The notes beneath the pieces are model-generated. The model ran no database searches, had not been told where the DNA came from, and saw only the letters and a program-made list of their open reading frames with translations. A stretch of DNA of 64,000 nt from Babylonia areolata (lineage: Eukaryota; Mollusca; Gastropoda; Neogastropoda; Buccinidae): assembly GCF_041734735.1 (NCBI RefSeq), contig NC_134907.1, positions 9,628,638 to 9,692,637 on the forward strand. The letters run 5' to 3'. Positions within the stretch are counted from its first letter, which is position 1; each line of letters opens with the position of its first letter. The position numbers and the translations under genes were made by a program. Positions 60,315-63,930 of this stretch are shown here, piece after piece.

Positions 60315-61305
60315 GTCGGCAGATTCATGGGGGGCTGTTGTTTGAGGGACCTGGTGGCGGTCTCCACTCTGGGAGGGATGCTCACTCAGTCTGGCTCCGC
60401 GACTAAGCCATTATTGTTGTTAGTAGGGGGCTTAGTACATGGTGTCCTTAGTACGTTAAATCAGAACATGCACCACTGAACACCACCGAAGTGACTCAGC
60501 AGCAGTGCAGGGTCTCCTCTGGTGTGTGGCCTCCTGGCGACAGAACATAGATGGTTCCCTGCGGACTGCCGATGCTGGAACTGTGACGGACGAACCCGGG
60601 TGCGGCAGTGTAGGGGGAATCTAAATGAGTGGCATGGGAGTAATGCCACTGAAACGGTGCAGATAATGGGGCAAAAAAAAAAAAAAGAAAAAAAAAAGAA
60701 AACAAAATGCCCCCCAAAAAGGGGGAGGAGAAAATAGAGAAAAAAAAGAAAGAAAAAAAGAAGAAAAAAAAAGACACATACAAGTGACATACCTCATACT
60801 GAGAATCCTATCCGGTGACAGCTCTGACAGCGAGTCCGACCAGACAGGCACGGATGAGCTGAAGCATGACGATAATCCATTCTCCACGTCGGAAAATGTC
60901 AACACTCGGAGTTTGGGGTTGGCCGCCTTGCCCCGCTTGGCCGTCTTTCCGCCCTTCACGCTGTGTTCGCCTGACGAACCTCCGGAACTGCTCTTTGGGT
61001 GTGGGGCCCGGCGCTCACGGTCTGAACTTGCGCTGGATCGCAGGCTGGGGGAGGAGCCAGTGGAGGAGGAAGAGGAGGGGGTGATGACGCTGAAAGGGTT
61101 GGCGCTGCCGCTGCTGCTGACGTAGGGGATGAGTGCATGGTGGGGGCTGGTGGTGGTGGTAGTGATGGTGATAGTGGAAGCCGTGTGGCCCGTGTCAAGG
61201 GTGGTGGTGAGGATAGTGGCTGGAGTTGGCGGTTGAAGGTTGATTTCTTTGCCGCCGCTGCTGGAGTTGCTTCCCTCGTTGGCCGTCATTGGTGAGGACT
61301 GGTCG
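17971..61305 (-). CDS. TFCP2: CP2/LSF-family transcription factor gene (TFCP2/UBP1 co-orthologue), whole span, 19 coding exons seen
   Basis: This gene encodes a sequence-specific nuclear transcription factor of the CP2 branch of the Grainyhead/CP2 superfamily; members bind DNA as dimers or tetramers. Every exon was identified by resemblance, from memory, to human TFCP2, UBP1 and TFCP2L1, and confirmed by GT/AG borders and phase. From the start at 56,428 the 18 exons total 1,794 nt, giving 597 residues and a stop, against roughly 480-540 residues in vertebrates. The excess lies mainly in a Gln/Gly/His-rich linker exon. Approximate domains on the 597-residue form: activation segment 1-86, CP2 DNA-binding domain 87-291, linker 292-439, SAM-like 440-503, oligomerisation 518-597. 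Introns hold a nested transposase-like gene, SINEs and minisatellites. Invertebrates usually have a single CP2 gene, so the symbol stands for the whole TFCP2/UBP1/TFCP2L1 group. Confidence 0.95.
18160..18495 (-). mobile_element. SINE-A, truncated near its tRNA-like head
   Basis: The tail and body are present and the copy ends within the B-box (cgaacccggg). It lies in the last CP2 intron, about 140 bp from the terminal exon. Confidence 0.9.
18500..19394. other. CP2 intron R-S, middle part
   Basis: Contains (GT)n at 18,765-18,830, A runs at 18,871-18,893 and 18,963-18,987, and no exon-like sequence. Confidence 0.6.
19395..19982 (+). mobile_element. 5'-truncated LINE 3' end, a different family
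   Basis: Two overlapping frames carry [35 protein letters not shown] and [20 protein letters not shown], again an ORF2 C-terminus, with a frameshift between parts. The 3' end reads gtaaagcgccctgagctctt ... gcgctatataaatgtacatt atcatcatc. It is an old copy. Confidence 0.82.
20045..20150 (-). mobile_element. SINE-C head fragment
   Basis: Only the ggagggggagaaaatattgg to ccatcactccacg end is present. A similar fragment lies at 31,310-31,390. Confidence 0.75.
20581..20632 (-). CDS. TFCP2: CP2 gene exon R
   Basis: The exon reads [17 protein letters not shown], aligning with vertebrate MIQNFQEEACFILDTMKAE. Acceptor TACAG|G, donor AAAG|GTAAGA, phase 1. Confidence 0.88.
21004..21972 (+). mobile_element. 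LINE-like dispersed element with 5' motif and (TTGAT)n tail
   Basis: Begins near ccatgacccaactagtgcag and includes ctgtgcaaactattatccgc, ggcagccatcatgactcctg and a short non-conserved middle with GT runs. It ends ggattaataaagtgtttttg atttgatttga, a LINE-type tail with AATAAA. No reverse transcriptase remains. The start is the source of the 50-bp array at 0.8-2.0 kb. Confidence 0.6.
21638..21711. repeat. (GT)n microsatellite
   Basis: About 55 bp of GT followed by cgtg steps, inside the LINE-like element at 21.0-22.0 kb. Confidence 0.95.
22080..22781. other. CP2 intron Q-R, possible repeat fragment
   Basis: A ~340-bp block (gtgctagctgaattggtagc to agagcctcgccaaccactaa ggccatc) begins with a tRNA-like phrase and is probably another SINE-like repeat, seen once here. 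A-rich sequence follows. Confidence 0.4.
22782..23210. repeat. (CT)n/(CA)n compound repeat, intron between exons Q and R
   Basis: Alternating ctctctctct and cacacacaca blocks in a repeating order (cacaaacaagcacacacact) suggest a higher-order unit of about 65 bp. All open frames are artefacts. Confidence 0.9.
23310..23452 (-). CDS. TFCP2: CP2 gene exon Q, oligomerisation domain
   Basis: The exon reads [20 protein letters not shown], then [12 protein letters not shown], matching vertebrate VYHAIYLEELTAVELTEKIA and GPTGIHVLISDE. Acceptor TTACAG|TG, donor GAG|GTAGGC, phase 0. Confidence 0.96.
24137..24382 (+). mobile_element. SINE-A, 3'-truncated
   Basis: The tRNA-like head (cacaacagctgagtggttaa) and body are present; it stops at cccagcatgcac, lacking the tail. 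Confidence 0.88.
24538..24587 (-). CDS. TFCP2: CP2 gene exon P
   Basis: The exon reads [16 protein letters not shown], matching UBP1 [13 protein letters not shown] and TFCP2 VRPRLTIYVCQE. Acceptor TTCAG|G, donor CTG|GTATGT, ending in phase 1. Confidence 0.95.
24886..25394 (-). repeat. Four tandem 126-bp copies of a SINE-A tail
   Basis: The last ~100 bp of the SINE-A family plus a short linker (gggggtaggtcaggg) is repeated four times head to tail. Copies 1 and 4 share variants (cacacgcgtg, atttacgcag), and copies 2 and 3 share others (cacacgagtg, atttaggcag), an ABBA pattern. Lies in the intron between exons O and P. Confidence 0.92.
25715..25838 (+). mobile_element. SINE-B tail fragment
   Basis: Reads ctcgaggcctgactaagcgc to gagctactgatactgat, after a T/A-rich simple stretch. 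Confidence 0.85.
26403..26493 (-). CDS. TFCP2: CP2 gene exon O, SAM-like domain
   Basis: The exon carries [20 protein letters not shown] then [10 protein letters not shown], matching vertebrate [30 protein letters not shown]. Acceptor CGACAG|GT, donor CCAG|GTGAGT. A SINE-A copy with target duplication lies about 50 bp upstream on the transcript. Confidence 0.96.
26558..26944 (-). mobile_element. SINE-A, full-length copy close to exon O
   Basis: Flanked by gatacactc (26,549-26,557 and 26,945-26,953). It sits in the intron about 55 bp upstream of exon O on the transcript and in the same strand orientation as the gene. Confidence 0.94.
27383..27476 (-). CDS. TFCP2: CP2 gene exon N, start of SAM-like domain
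   Basis: The exon ends [20 protein letters not shown] then SG, matching vertebrate AQQWLHRNRFSTFTRLFTNFSG. Acceptor CACAG|C, phase 0; donor CAG|GTCGGT, phase 1. A (CA)n run lies about 30 bp beyond the donor. Confidence 0.95.
27495..28560. repeat. About 33-bp tandem array in the intron between exons M and N
   Basis: Some 30 copies of a unit near acgtcatccaacaactctta cattacacacaac fill this stretch, with longer variants carrying acacacctcgacac. The array resumes at 28,765-29,060 beyond a SINE-D insertion. The long open frame across it is a property of the 33-bp period. Confidence 0.93.
28585..28760 (+). mobile_element. SINE-D copy inside the 33-bp array
   Basis: SINE-D is a shorter family: gaaacccgactgaatgacac ... 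gtagagc...caggtaggacagcc ... gtaaaacgcttagagtttgg ... gaataggcgctgtataatc. This copy splits the satellite in the intron between exons M and N. Confidence 0.85.
28765..29060. repeat. Second block of the 33-bp array
   Basis: These are degenerate copies of the same unit (catctcttacattacacac), ending about 80 bp before exon M's donor. The two blocks were presumably one array before SINE-D inserted. Confidence 0.85.
29141..29495 (-). CDS. TFCP2: CP2 gene exon M, Gln/Gly/Ser/His-rich linker
   Basis: This 355-nt exon is open in the gene's frame and encodes low-complexity sequence: [16 protein letters not shown] and H runs ([11 protein letters not shown]) and SSSSSP stretches, ending DSKSFVG. The acceptor is AAACAG|G, with a poor pyrimidine tract, and the donor GGG|GTGAGT. 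Other frames are also open because the DNA is GC-rich and repetitive, but only this frame joins exons L and N in phase. Vertebrate TFCP2 has a shorter Pro/Gln-rich linker at this point. It may expand or contract between alleles. Confidence 0.75.
29560..29955 (-). mobile_element. SINE-C copy
   Basis: SINE-C is a third tRNA-like family. On the minus strand its head is tggagtgatggccaagaggt gacgcgtcc, with B-box-like sequence. The far end is the conserved gggaaagcagcc...aaatctgttgtgac segment. This copy is close to full length, about 60 bp from exon M. Confidence 0.85.
30425..30985. repeat. About 69-bp tandem array, 8 copies, in the intron between exons L and M
   Basis: The unit is cagcaaaacaaatttctttt ... 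gtgctcatgaaaatcagggt. Two copies lack the tgtgtgtg segment. Open frames on both strands follow from the 69-bp period. Confidence 0.93.
31080..31255. repeat. (CA)n microsatellite
   Basis: About 175 bp of near-continuous CA with repeated ccaatcac interruptions. Confidence 0.95.
31768..31856 (-). CDS. TFCP2: CP2 gene exon L, linker
   Basis: The exon reads [20 protein letters not shown] and LATSFSELT. Its start resembles the vertebrate UBP1-type continuation after ILTE (MRLEPIIEDAV), and it is Ser-rich like the vertebrate linker. Acceptor ACCAG|G, donor CTCAC|GTCAGT, phase 2 at the end, which fits exon M. Conservation here is weak, so phase and order carry most of the weight. Confidence 0.8.
31857..33589. 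other. CP2 intron K-L, left part
   Basis: Simple repeats (T/A stretches 32,150-32,240; GT and TAG runs 32,603-32,656; G-rich 32,720-32,845; GT 33,001-33,053) and G-rich sequence near 33,400. No gene. Confidence 0.6.
33001..33053. repeat. (GT)n microsatellite
   Basis: About 50 bp of GT with one GA step. A second GT run plus (TAG)n lies at 32,603-32,656. Confidence 0.95.
33590..34790 (-). mobile_element. SINE-C/SINE-B chimera split by a foldback element
   Basis: SINE-C sequence (33,640-33,857: cacaacagatctctctgtgt ... gtgcatgctgcac) passes directly into a SINE-B tail (aaatccacacaccctacacc). SINE-B then runs to about 34,078, is interrupted by a ~570-bp element, and resumes at about 34,655 (tttaacatcgcatccgaatg) to its head at 34,790. 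Confidence 0.8.
34080..34654. mobile_element. Foldback/MITE-like element inserted in SINE-B
   Basis: Inside this insert aaaaggggcggag (about 34,313) is inverted at ctccgcccctttcc (about 34,576), and ataaaaatagcaccagcacg is partly inverted at cacgtgctctcgctttttat, so the middle can form a long imperfect hairpin. It is far less A-rich than its surroundings. Family unknown. Confidence 0.6.
34791..36410. other. CP2 intron K-L between SINE-B and nested gene exon 4
   Basis: The phrase cataaactgacatgcaac at 34,802 also occurs at 31,921. From about 35,470 the sequence probably belongs to the nested element's 3' region. A phrase at 36,040-36,090 (ctctaactcaaaaactattt) has the look of transposon UTR sequence. 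No separate gene was seen. Confidence 0.45.
36411..36787 (-). CDS. Nested gene exon 4, small C-terminal module
   Basis: After acceptor TTTTCAG|AG the exon reads [20 protein letters not shown] (acidic). A compact domain follows with [20 protein letters not shown] and [20 protein letters not shown], before a stop at 36,411. The aromatic, beta-rich pattern ([14 protein letters not shown]) resembles a Tudor/SH3-like barrel, but I do not assign a family. Confidence 0.8.
36411..42076 (-). CDS. Nested four-exon transposase-like gene in a CP2 intron (1,226 residues)
   Basis: Four exons (41,998-42,076; 37,738-40,860; 37,227-37,328; 36,411-36,787) join in phase to 3,681 nt, giving 1,226 residues and a stop. 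Features in order: AT-hook-like GRGRPPK at residues 43-49; a charged coiled coil at about 268-423; then a core with an acidic residue in [15 protein letters not shown] (Asp 516), another in [12 protein letters not shown] (Asp 589) and a C-x2-H in [10 protein letters not shown] (620-623). That spacing resembles the RNase H fold of hAT-type transposases; the third acidic residue is not assigned. A Lys/Gln-rich helix and a short C-terminal module follow. I cannot name the family. It could be an active or recently active DNA transposon, or a captured gene. The reading frame has no stop or shift. Confidence 0.85.
37227..37328 (-). CDS. Nested gene exon 3
   Basis: These 102 nt encode an acidic/Gln-rich link, [20 protein letters not shown] then [12 protein letters not shown]. 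Acceptor is the tandem GCAGCAG (37,325 or 37,328), so use of the second AG drops one Ala. Donor GCTG|GTATGT, phase 1. The exon is short and rests on phase agreement on both sides. Confidence 0.7.
37738..40860 (-). CDS. Nested gene exon 2, main transposase-like exon
   Basis: This 3,123-nt exon is open from the acceptor GACCAG|AT to the donor GAAG|GTAATC. It carries the AT-hook-like motif, the coiled coil and the whole RNase H-like core, then a Lys/Arg/Gln-rich segment ([19 protein letters not shown]). The last part, [19 protein letters not shown], ends in phase 1. Confidence 0.93.
40921..41012. repeat. (CA)n(TA)n(CA)n compound microsatellite in nested gene intron 1
   Basis: About 30 bp of CA, 45 bp of TA and 10 bp of CA, roughly 60 bp before exon 2 of the nested gene. 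Confidence 0.95.
41998..42076 (-). CDS. Nested gene exon 1
   Basis: The exon begins [20 protein letters not shown] then QIKNHL, and ends in phase 1 at TCG|GTAAGT. The split codon makes Asp with exon 2, giving the continuous reading [17 protein letters not shown]. The ATG is in context GGCGATGG. Confidence 0.8.
42889..42930 (-). CDS. TFCP2: CP2 gene exon K ([14 protein letters not shown])
   Basis: This 42-nt microexon encodes [14 protein letters not shown], matching vertebrate [14 protein letters not shown] at the end of the DNA-binding region. Acceptor TTTCAG|G, donor GAA|GTGAGT, phase 0 both sides. The next intron is 11 kb and contains the nested transposase-like gene. Confidence 0.95.
43262..43600. 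repeat. Imperfect (CA)n-rich block in the intron between exons J and K
   Basis: Runs of cacacacac are interrupted by ataccaacac and caccaatac blocks. Open frames are artefacts. Confidence 0.9.
43674..43872. repeat. 30-bp tandem array, about 6.5 copies, at the donor of exon J
   Basis: Nearly identical copies of tgccgatcaacagacaggca aacacactga begin about 12 bp beyond the exon J donor on the transcript. One copy has an internal deletion. Confidence 0.94.
43885..43953 (-). CDS. TFCP2: CP2 gene exon J
   Basis: These 23 codons read [20 protein letters not shown] then AEK, nearly identical to vertebrate [18 protein letters not shown]. Acceptor TGCAG|C, donor AAA|GTGAGT, phase 0 both sides. The downstream intron begins directly with a 30-bp tandem array. 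Confidence 0.96.
44340..44512 (-). mobile_element. SINE-D copy
   Basis: Reads atggatacttacatagcacc to cgtcattcaatcaggtttca, the reverse of the family consensus. Another partial copy lies at about 12,250-12,360. Confidence 0.82.
44580..45170. mobile_element. Head-to-head pair of SINE-A copies (large inverted repeat)
   Basis: A minus-strand 3'-truncated copy (44,585-44,745) faces a plus-strand full copy (about 44,795-45,166). Between them is a near-perfect short inverted repeat (ctgtgacagatgacag ... ctgtcatctgtcacag). The pair ends about 30 bp from the donor of exon I. Confidence 0.9.
45197..45343 (-). CDS. TFCP2: CP2 gene exon I, DNA-binding domain
   Basis: These 49 codons begin [15 protein letters not shown] and continue [14 protein letters not shown] and SCQIKVFK, matching vertebrate [26 protein letters not shown]. 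Phase 0 on both sides; acceptor GACAG|G, donor AAG|GTGAGG. Upstream on the transcript, the first 33 nt of this exon plus 30 nt of its acceptor region are repeated about 11 times. A SINE ends about 30 bp beyond the donor. Confidence 0.96.
45344..46040 (-). repeat. Exon-derived 63-bp tandem array carrying about 11 extra 3' splice sites
   Basis: The array has about 11 direct copies of a 63-bp unit, two of them 3 bp shorter. On the minus strand each unit is a pyrimidine-rich stretch ending TTTTGTCAG, followed by a copy of the first 33 nt of exon I ([11 protein letters not shown]). All units are open in the exon's own frame and read [20 protein letters not shown] plus Q, with substitutions such as S/R, F/L, T/R and N/K. 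The array runs straight into the true exon. The unit is half exon and half intron, so it arose by local duplication across the splice junction. Confidence 0.92.
46098..46300 (-). repeat. Dispersed ~200-bp repeat, copy 2
   Basis: Inverse of the copy at 13.8 kb: taccatgtcaaactgatgca to ctctgtctcgtcttacgc. It sits just upstream (on the transcript) of the exon I acceptor array. Confidence 0.8.
46340..46595 (-). mobile_element. SINE-C copy, head missing
   Basis: Reads catcacaacagatttctctg through gttgccatgggttctttcat to cgtgctgcacataggacc, then stops. Confidence 0.82.
46690..47205. repeat. CA-rich higher-order repeat beside exon H donor
   Basis: (CA)n tracts are punctuated by a recurring cactcagacacaaa(a)aca block at 25-60 bp spacing. 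It begins 6 bp inside the intron after exon H, so the transcript starts this intron with about 500 nt of UG-rich repeat. Confidence 0.9.
47211..47317 (-). CDS. TFCP2: CP2 gene exon H, DNA-binding domain
   Basis: The exon reads [20 protein letters not shown] then [16 protein letters not shown], matching vertebrate [36 protein letters not shown]. Donor AAG|GTTGGT. The following intron turns almost at once into about 500 bp of (CA/GT)-rich tandem repeat. Confidence 0.96.
47645..48445 (+). mobile_element. SINE-B copy split by SINE-A
   Basis: Head at 47,645-47,752 (aggaaggtggcaggatggtt), tail part at 48,152-48,445 ending gatgcctcc-like (taatgcctccatcagaaact). Confidence 0.9.
47753..48140 (+). mobile_element. 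SINE-A nested in SINE-B, with target duplication
   Basis: Flanked by gactggaaaat (47,742-47,752 and 48,141-48,151), which is host SINE-B sequence (tttgactggaaaat). Confidence 0.95.
48619..48724 (-). CDS. TFCP2: CP2 gene exon G, DNA-binding domain
   Basis: The exon carries [20 protein letters not shown] and RPGERILDV, matching vertebrate [20 protein letters not shown] and RPGDRILDID. The basic loop HERRLQY falls in the conserved DNA-contact region of the family. Start phase 0; donor GTGG|GTGAGT, phase 1. Confidence 0.96.
48800..49740 (-). mobile_element. SINE-D copy with a tandemly expanded tail, split by SINE-A
   Basis: The tail block ggatacttatatagcgcctatcctcagtcag is repeated about seven times (48,800-49,130) with partial copies to 49,260. 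The body is at 49,240-49,302, SINE-A is inserted, and the head resumes at 49,668-49,740 (accaactgacagctgccttt to cacgcttcagtcaggg). Confidence 0.82.
49303..49659 (+). mobile_element. SINE-A nested in a SINE-D copy
   Basis: Flanked by the 8-bp duplication gggtagaa (49,295-49,302 and 49,660-49,667). The surrounding SINE-D (minus) reads straight through when this insert is removed. Confidence 0.95.
49911..49978 (-). CDS. TFCP2: CP2 gene exon F, DNA-binding domain
   Basis: The exon begins [20 protein letters not shown], matching vertebrate [23 protein letters not shown]. Acceptor TGCAG|GC, donor AGG|GTAAGT, ending in phase 0. Confidence 0.95.
50262..50645 (-). mobile_element. SINE-C copy, full length
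   Basis: Reads ctttttatcgcaacatattt to ctagggccatcactccac with all family blocks present. Confidence 0.87.
51491..51567 (-). CDS. TFCP2: CP2 gene exon E, start of CP2 DNA-binding domain
   Basis: The exon reads [20 protein letters not shown] followed by TYLNQ, nearly identical to vertebrate [26 protein letters not shown]. Acceptor GTCAG|G, donor CCAAG|GTCAGT, ending in phase 1. Confidence 0.96.
51598..52135. mobile_element. Two SINE-B copies joined tail to tail
   Basis: A plus-strand full copy (51,598-51,985) ends gcctccttgagtttcagttt and meets the inverted tail of a second copy (51,990-52,130: aaaggaggcctcactgcgtt). The join makes a ~110-bp palindrome centred near 51,985. Confidence 0.88.
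52757..52807 (-). CDS. TFCP2: CP2 gene exon D ([11 protein letters not shown] motif)
   Basis: This 51-nt exon reads [17 protein letters not shown]. It matches vertebrate SDVLALPIFKQEE, the conserved motif just before the DNA-binding domain. Acceptor GTGCAG|C, donor AATGG|GTAAGA, phase 2 both sides. Confidence 0.93.
53409..53797 (+). mobile_element. SINE-A, full-length copy
   Basis: Flanked by cacagatc (53,401-53,408 and 53,798-53,805). It lies about 50 bp beyond the donor of exon C and contains a small insertion near its tail. Confidence 0.92.
53846..54031 (-). CDS. TFCP2: CP2 gene exon C, N-terminal activation segment
   Basis: The exon encodes 61 codons and includes [20 protein letters not shown], which aligns with the conserved vertebrate N-terminal motif DFDASLSGIGQELGAGAYSMS. 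A basic stretch ([11 protein letters not shown]) precedes it. The acceptor is CGACAG|T and the donor ATGAG|GTGGGT, phase 2 on both sides. A SINE (53,409-53,797) lies about 50 bp downstream in the next intron. Confidence 0.93.
54600..54995 (+). mobile_element. SINE-A, older diverged copy
   Basis: Head, body and tail are recognisable (gatagccaagtggtcaaagc to gtgaacgtgggagtaacagc) but with many substitutions and small insertions, so older than its neighbours. Confidence 0.88.
54996..56060. other. Intron between first exons and exon C, nothing recognised
   Basis: AT-rich with a (CA)n run at 55,926-55,980. The acceptor-side half lacks recognisable coding matches. Confidence 0.55.
56409..56428 (-). 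CDS. TFCP2: CP2 gene, short alternative first coding exon (B)
   Basis: Only six codons plus two bases (MIRSPD and a split Ser) precede an AG|GTATGA donor in phase 2, matching exon C. The frame upstream is open but lacks an earlier ATG back to the GC-rich promoter-like stretch, so this ATG is the first. Its end, SPD, echoes the SPDR end of the long alternative exon. Two first exons joining the same second exon imply two promoters. Confidence 0.65.
56500..56645 (-). promoter_or_regulatory. Probable promoter/5' UTR of the short CP2 isoform
   Basis: This CpG-rich patch stands out from its AT-rich surroundings. It includes a 21-bp near-repeat (cagtatgaaccgcgg, twice) and the string ggcgccggcc. 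It sits directly upstream, on the minus strand, of the short first exon. No TATA box is evident, which would fit a CpG-type promoter. The role is inferred from position and composition. Confidence 0.45.
56810..56990 (+). mobile_element. Family E, diverged partial copy 3
   Basis: Reads tactgaacagcgctggagtt ... agcagcagtacagggtctct tctggtgtgtggcctcctgg, then degenerates. Confidence 0.65.
57428..57662. mobile_element. MITE copy 2 (TTAA-ended)
   Basis: About 92% like copy 1 by eye. Starts ttaactatctccatacgaac and ends ggccgtactgaatgagttaa. Confidence 0.78.
57764..57878 (+). mobile_element. SINE-A, 5'-truncated tail
   Basis: Only the last ~115 bp (cccctgaaaacggagtatgg to gaagaagaag) are present. 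Confidence 0.85.
58300..58680. repeat. Four copies of a ~110-bp unit flanked by (TA)n
   Basis: Each copy reads aggagttcttatactgttta gtgctagatggtggcacc ... tatcaactgccgaaaaaa, then A run and TATATA. It lies in the intron between the long N-terminal exon and exon C. Looks like a local amplification of a short A-tailed element. Confidence 0.9.
59551..59598. repeat. (AT)n microsatellite
   Basis: A 48-bp pure AT run with hairpin potential. Similar AT runs lie at 3,547-3,566, 4,014-4,036, 12,968-12,992 and 58,256-58,318. Confidence 0.95.
59677..60066 (+). mobile_element. SINE-A, full-length copy
   Basis: Flanked by gtaatcat (59,669-59,676 and 60,067-60,074). A short insertion (atcagttcatgg) interrupts the tail. 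Confidence 0.93.
60318..60668 (+). mobile_element. Family E, copy 4
   Basis: The most complete copy. Reads cggcagattcatggggggct through ggactgccgatgctggaact to taatgccactgaaacggtgc. It lies 120 bp from the donor of the long N-terminal exon. Confidence 0.78.
60793..61305 (-). CDS. TFCP2: CP2 gene, alternative long N-terminal exon (Ser/Thr-rich)
   Basis: This 513-nt exon is open throughout and very rich in Ser, Thr and Pro, with a basic patch ([15 protein letters not shown]) near its C-terminal end. It ends SPDRILSMR at an AG|GTATGT donor in phase 2, the phase needed by exon C. The first Met is at 61,289. The frame stays open upstream of it to an AG acceptor at 61,306-61,308 (DQSSP before the Met), so a further 5' exon beyond the window or unrecognised is likely. 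From the Met at 61,289 the isoform would be 756 residues. I know of no vertebrate counterpart to this segment. The open frame and matching phase support it; expression is inferred. Confidence 0.7.
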
Positions 61306-61404
61306 CTGTTGAATATTGTTATAAAAAATAAATTAAAAAAAAAGATTTATGTACAAAACATAAACAACAACAAAAAGAGAAAAAGGACACACAGGCAGAC
61401 AGTT

Positions 61405-61515
61405 TCACTTTCTCAAGCAGGCGTTTGGAGAAATCCATATGCTACACCACATATGCTAGGCAGATGCCTGACCAGCAGCATAACCTAATGCACTATCCAG
61501 GCCTAGAGTGCATGC
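61405..61515 (-). mobile_element. SINE-B tail fragment
   Basis: Reads cagtttcactttctcaagca to actatccaggcctagagtgc. It lies just upstream of the long N-terminal exon. Confidence 0.82.
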
Positions 61516-62224
61516 ATACAGTTGTTTCCACCAAAGTCAACCTTGCTTAAGTGGACCCATCGAGTCAGTCTTTGGCCCCAACCAGCCACCTTCTTTATCT
61601 CTGTAAATTTTTATCGCTTAACTCAACCTTGTGTAAGTGGATTCCTCGCATATGTCGACAAAATTTTTGTGTACCAGTAAAGTTACCCCCCCCCCACCCC
61701 CCCCACCCCACAAACACACACACCCCTCCTCCTTAAGTTGACACTGACCATGAATATTGTGAAAAAAATTGCCGCGTCAAAAGCTGGTGTGGGAGGGAAA
61801 AATATTTCCCTGGTCACTTATATTAATTGGAATACATGAAACTGACAAAATTTGCATGAAACTGACAAATTTTGCCATTCCAAAAACCAATTCACACAAG
61901 CGCAGACACACACAAACACTGTAGTTATAAATACTTCCATAAACCTCTTCAAAGCCACGAATGTCGTTGACAGGTTTCTTCAGTCAATTGACTTTGTGAA
62001 GGCCCAGAAAGGATTACAGTACTCCAGTTTGAAAAAAAAAAACATGCATTGTTGGCCTTTCGTGTCAACCATCATTTGCAAACTGGCTGGGATATGTACA
62101 GAGTCTCCCAGCAACAAGAATCACATGCCAAGCTCTGAACTGGGCACCTACAGGCCGAAGAAAAGAGGACAGCCCAAGATGACCTCTGTGGCTGCAAACA
62201 ATAGAGGGAGACCTCAGAGTTGTA

Positions 62225-62613
62225 TCATTCTTTTTTTTGTCACAACAGATTTCTCTGTGTGAAATTTGGGCTGCTTTCCCCAGGGAGACTGCATCGCTAC
62301 ACTGAGAGCGCCATCCTTTTTTTTTCTCTTTTTTTCTGCCTGCAATTTTATTTGTTTTCCTATCGAAGTGGATTTTTCAACAGAATTTTGCCAGGGACAA
62401 CCCTTTTGTTGCCTTTTGTTGCCATGGGTTCTTTTACAAGTGCTAAATGCTGCTCATGGGACCTCGGTTTATCATCTCATCCAGATGACTAGCATCCAGA
62501 CCACCACTCAAGGTCTTGCGGAGGGGGAAAAAATACTATGGGATTCGAACCAGTGCGCTCACGATTCTCTCACTTCCTTGGCAGACGCATTACCTCTTGG
62601 CCAACACTCCACT
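62225..62613 (-). mobile_element. SINE-C copy, full length
   Basis: Reads ttttttgtcacaacagattt to cttggccaacactccact. The gttgccttttgttgcc stretch shows a short internal duplication. Confidence 0.87.
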
Positions 62614-62867
62614 AAACAGTTATCGACAGACAATGGGGTGACACCAGCAAACTGGCGGAGTAGGCCTAACAGCAGAGAATGGGGAGCTATGACCGCTTCA
62701 TGCGTCATACCCATGTGACGCAGAGTCTAATTCTAAATAAACTGTGCATTGTTGGATTGAACTTGAAGATGATGTCAATATTTGTTTGATTAATAACAGC
62801 TCTTGCTTTTTACCAATTACCAGGTCATCACACCTGATGTCAGTATTCGTTTGATTAGTAATGGCTG

Positions 62868-63242
62868 CTTCTTCTTCTTCTGCGTTCAAGGACTGCAACT
62901 CCCATGTTCACTCGTATATACATGAGTAGGCTTTTTACGTGTATGACCGTTTTTACCCCACCATGTAGGCAGCCATACTCCGCTTTCGGGGGTGTGCATG
63001 CTGGGTATGTTCTTGTTTCCATAACCCACCGAACGCTGACATGGATTACAGGATCTTTAACGTGCGTATTTGATCTTATGCTTGCGTATACACATGAAGG
63101 GGGTTCAGGCACTGGCAGGTCTGCACATATGTTGACCTGGGAGATCGTAAAAATCTCCACCAGGCGCCGTCACCGTGATTCGAACCCGGGACCCTCAGAT
63201 CGAAAGTCCAATGCTTTAACCACTCGGCTAGGGTGCCCGTCT
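62868..63242 (-). mobile_element. SINE-A copy next to a LINE 3' fragment
   Basis: Tail through tRNA-like head are present, with a short internal deletion before the gcgccgtcaccg segment. Immediately after it comes a LINE ORF2 end fragment (plus frame: FKSGLKLSSF). Confidence 0.88.
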
Positions 63243-63249
63243 CTCCCCT

Positions 63250-63885
63250 CTTTTAAATCTGGCCTCAAACTCTCTTCTTTCAGCAATAAGTTTTGTTGTG
63301 GTATATCCATCCAAACAGTACATGCATGAATGTGTGAATGTGTGTGTGTGTGCATGCATGTGTGCGTATGTGTGTGTGAGGAGGGGGCAGTTATCTACAT
63401 GTATACATACAACAACAACAACAAAACTGTTGTTGTTGTTGCTTTATACATTCTATTCATCTTGCACTTTTCCTTAAGTATCAGTATTAACATTTTTATT
63501 ACAATTATTATTATCATGATTATAATGATGATGATGATTATCATCATTATCATTATGATGAAAGCCCTCAAAATCATGAAAGATGGAATTCCAAACCACA
63601 AAAGACATCATTCATAGGCACATACATAAACCACACTATTATCAAATTATTACGGACCAACTATTGTTCTAATGTCAAGTGCATATACTTTAGTAACCTG
63701 ACGATTAAGCATATCATTTTTGACTGTAGCTTGATGAGGCCTTATGTACACGAAAGTGTGTCTTCACAAGTGACTGAGAACATTGATGTTTTTGACTTTT
63801 TGCATTCATTATCAGTTGTTTCACTTGTCAGTTTAACAACTTCTCTTTTACGAAGTCCTTTAAGTAATTTCCCGTAATTGTAATT

Positions 63886-63930
<45 letters not shown>

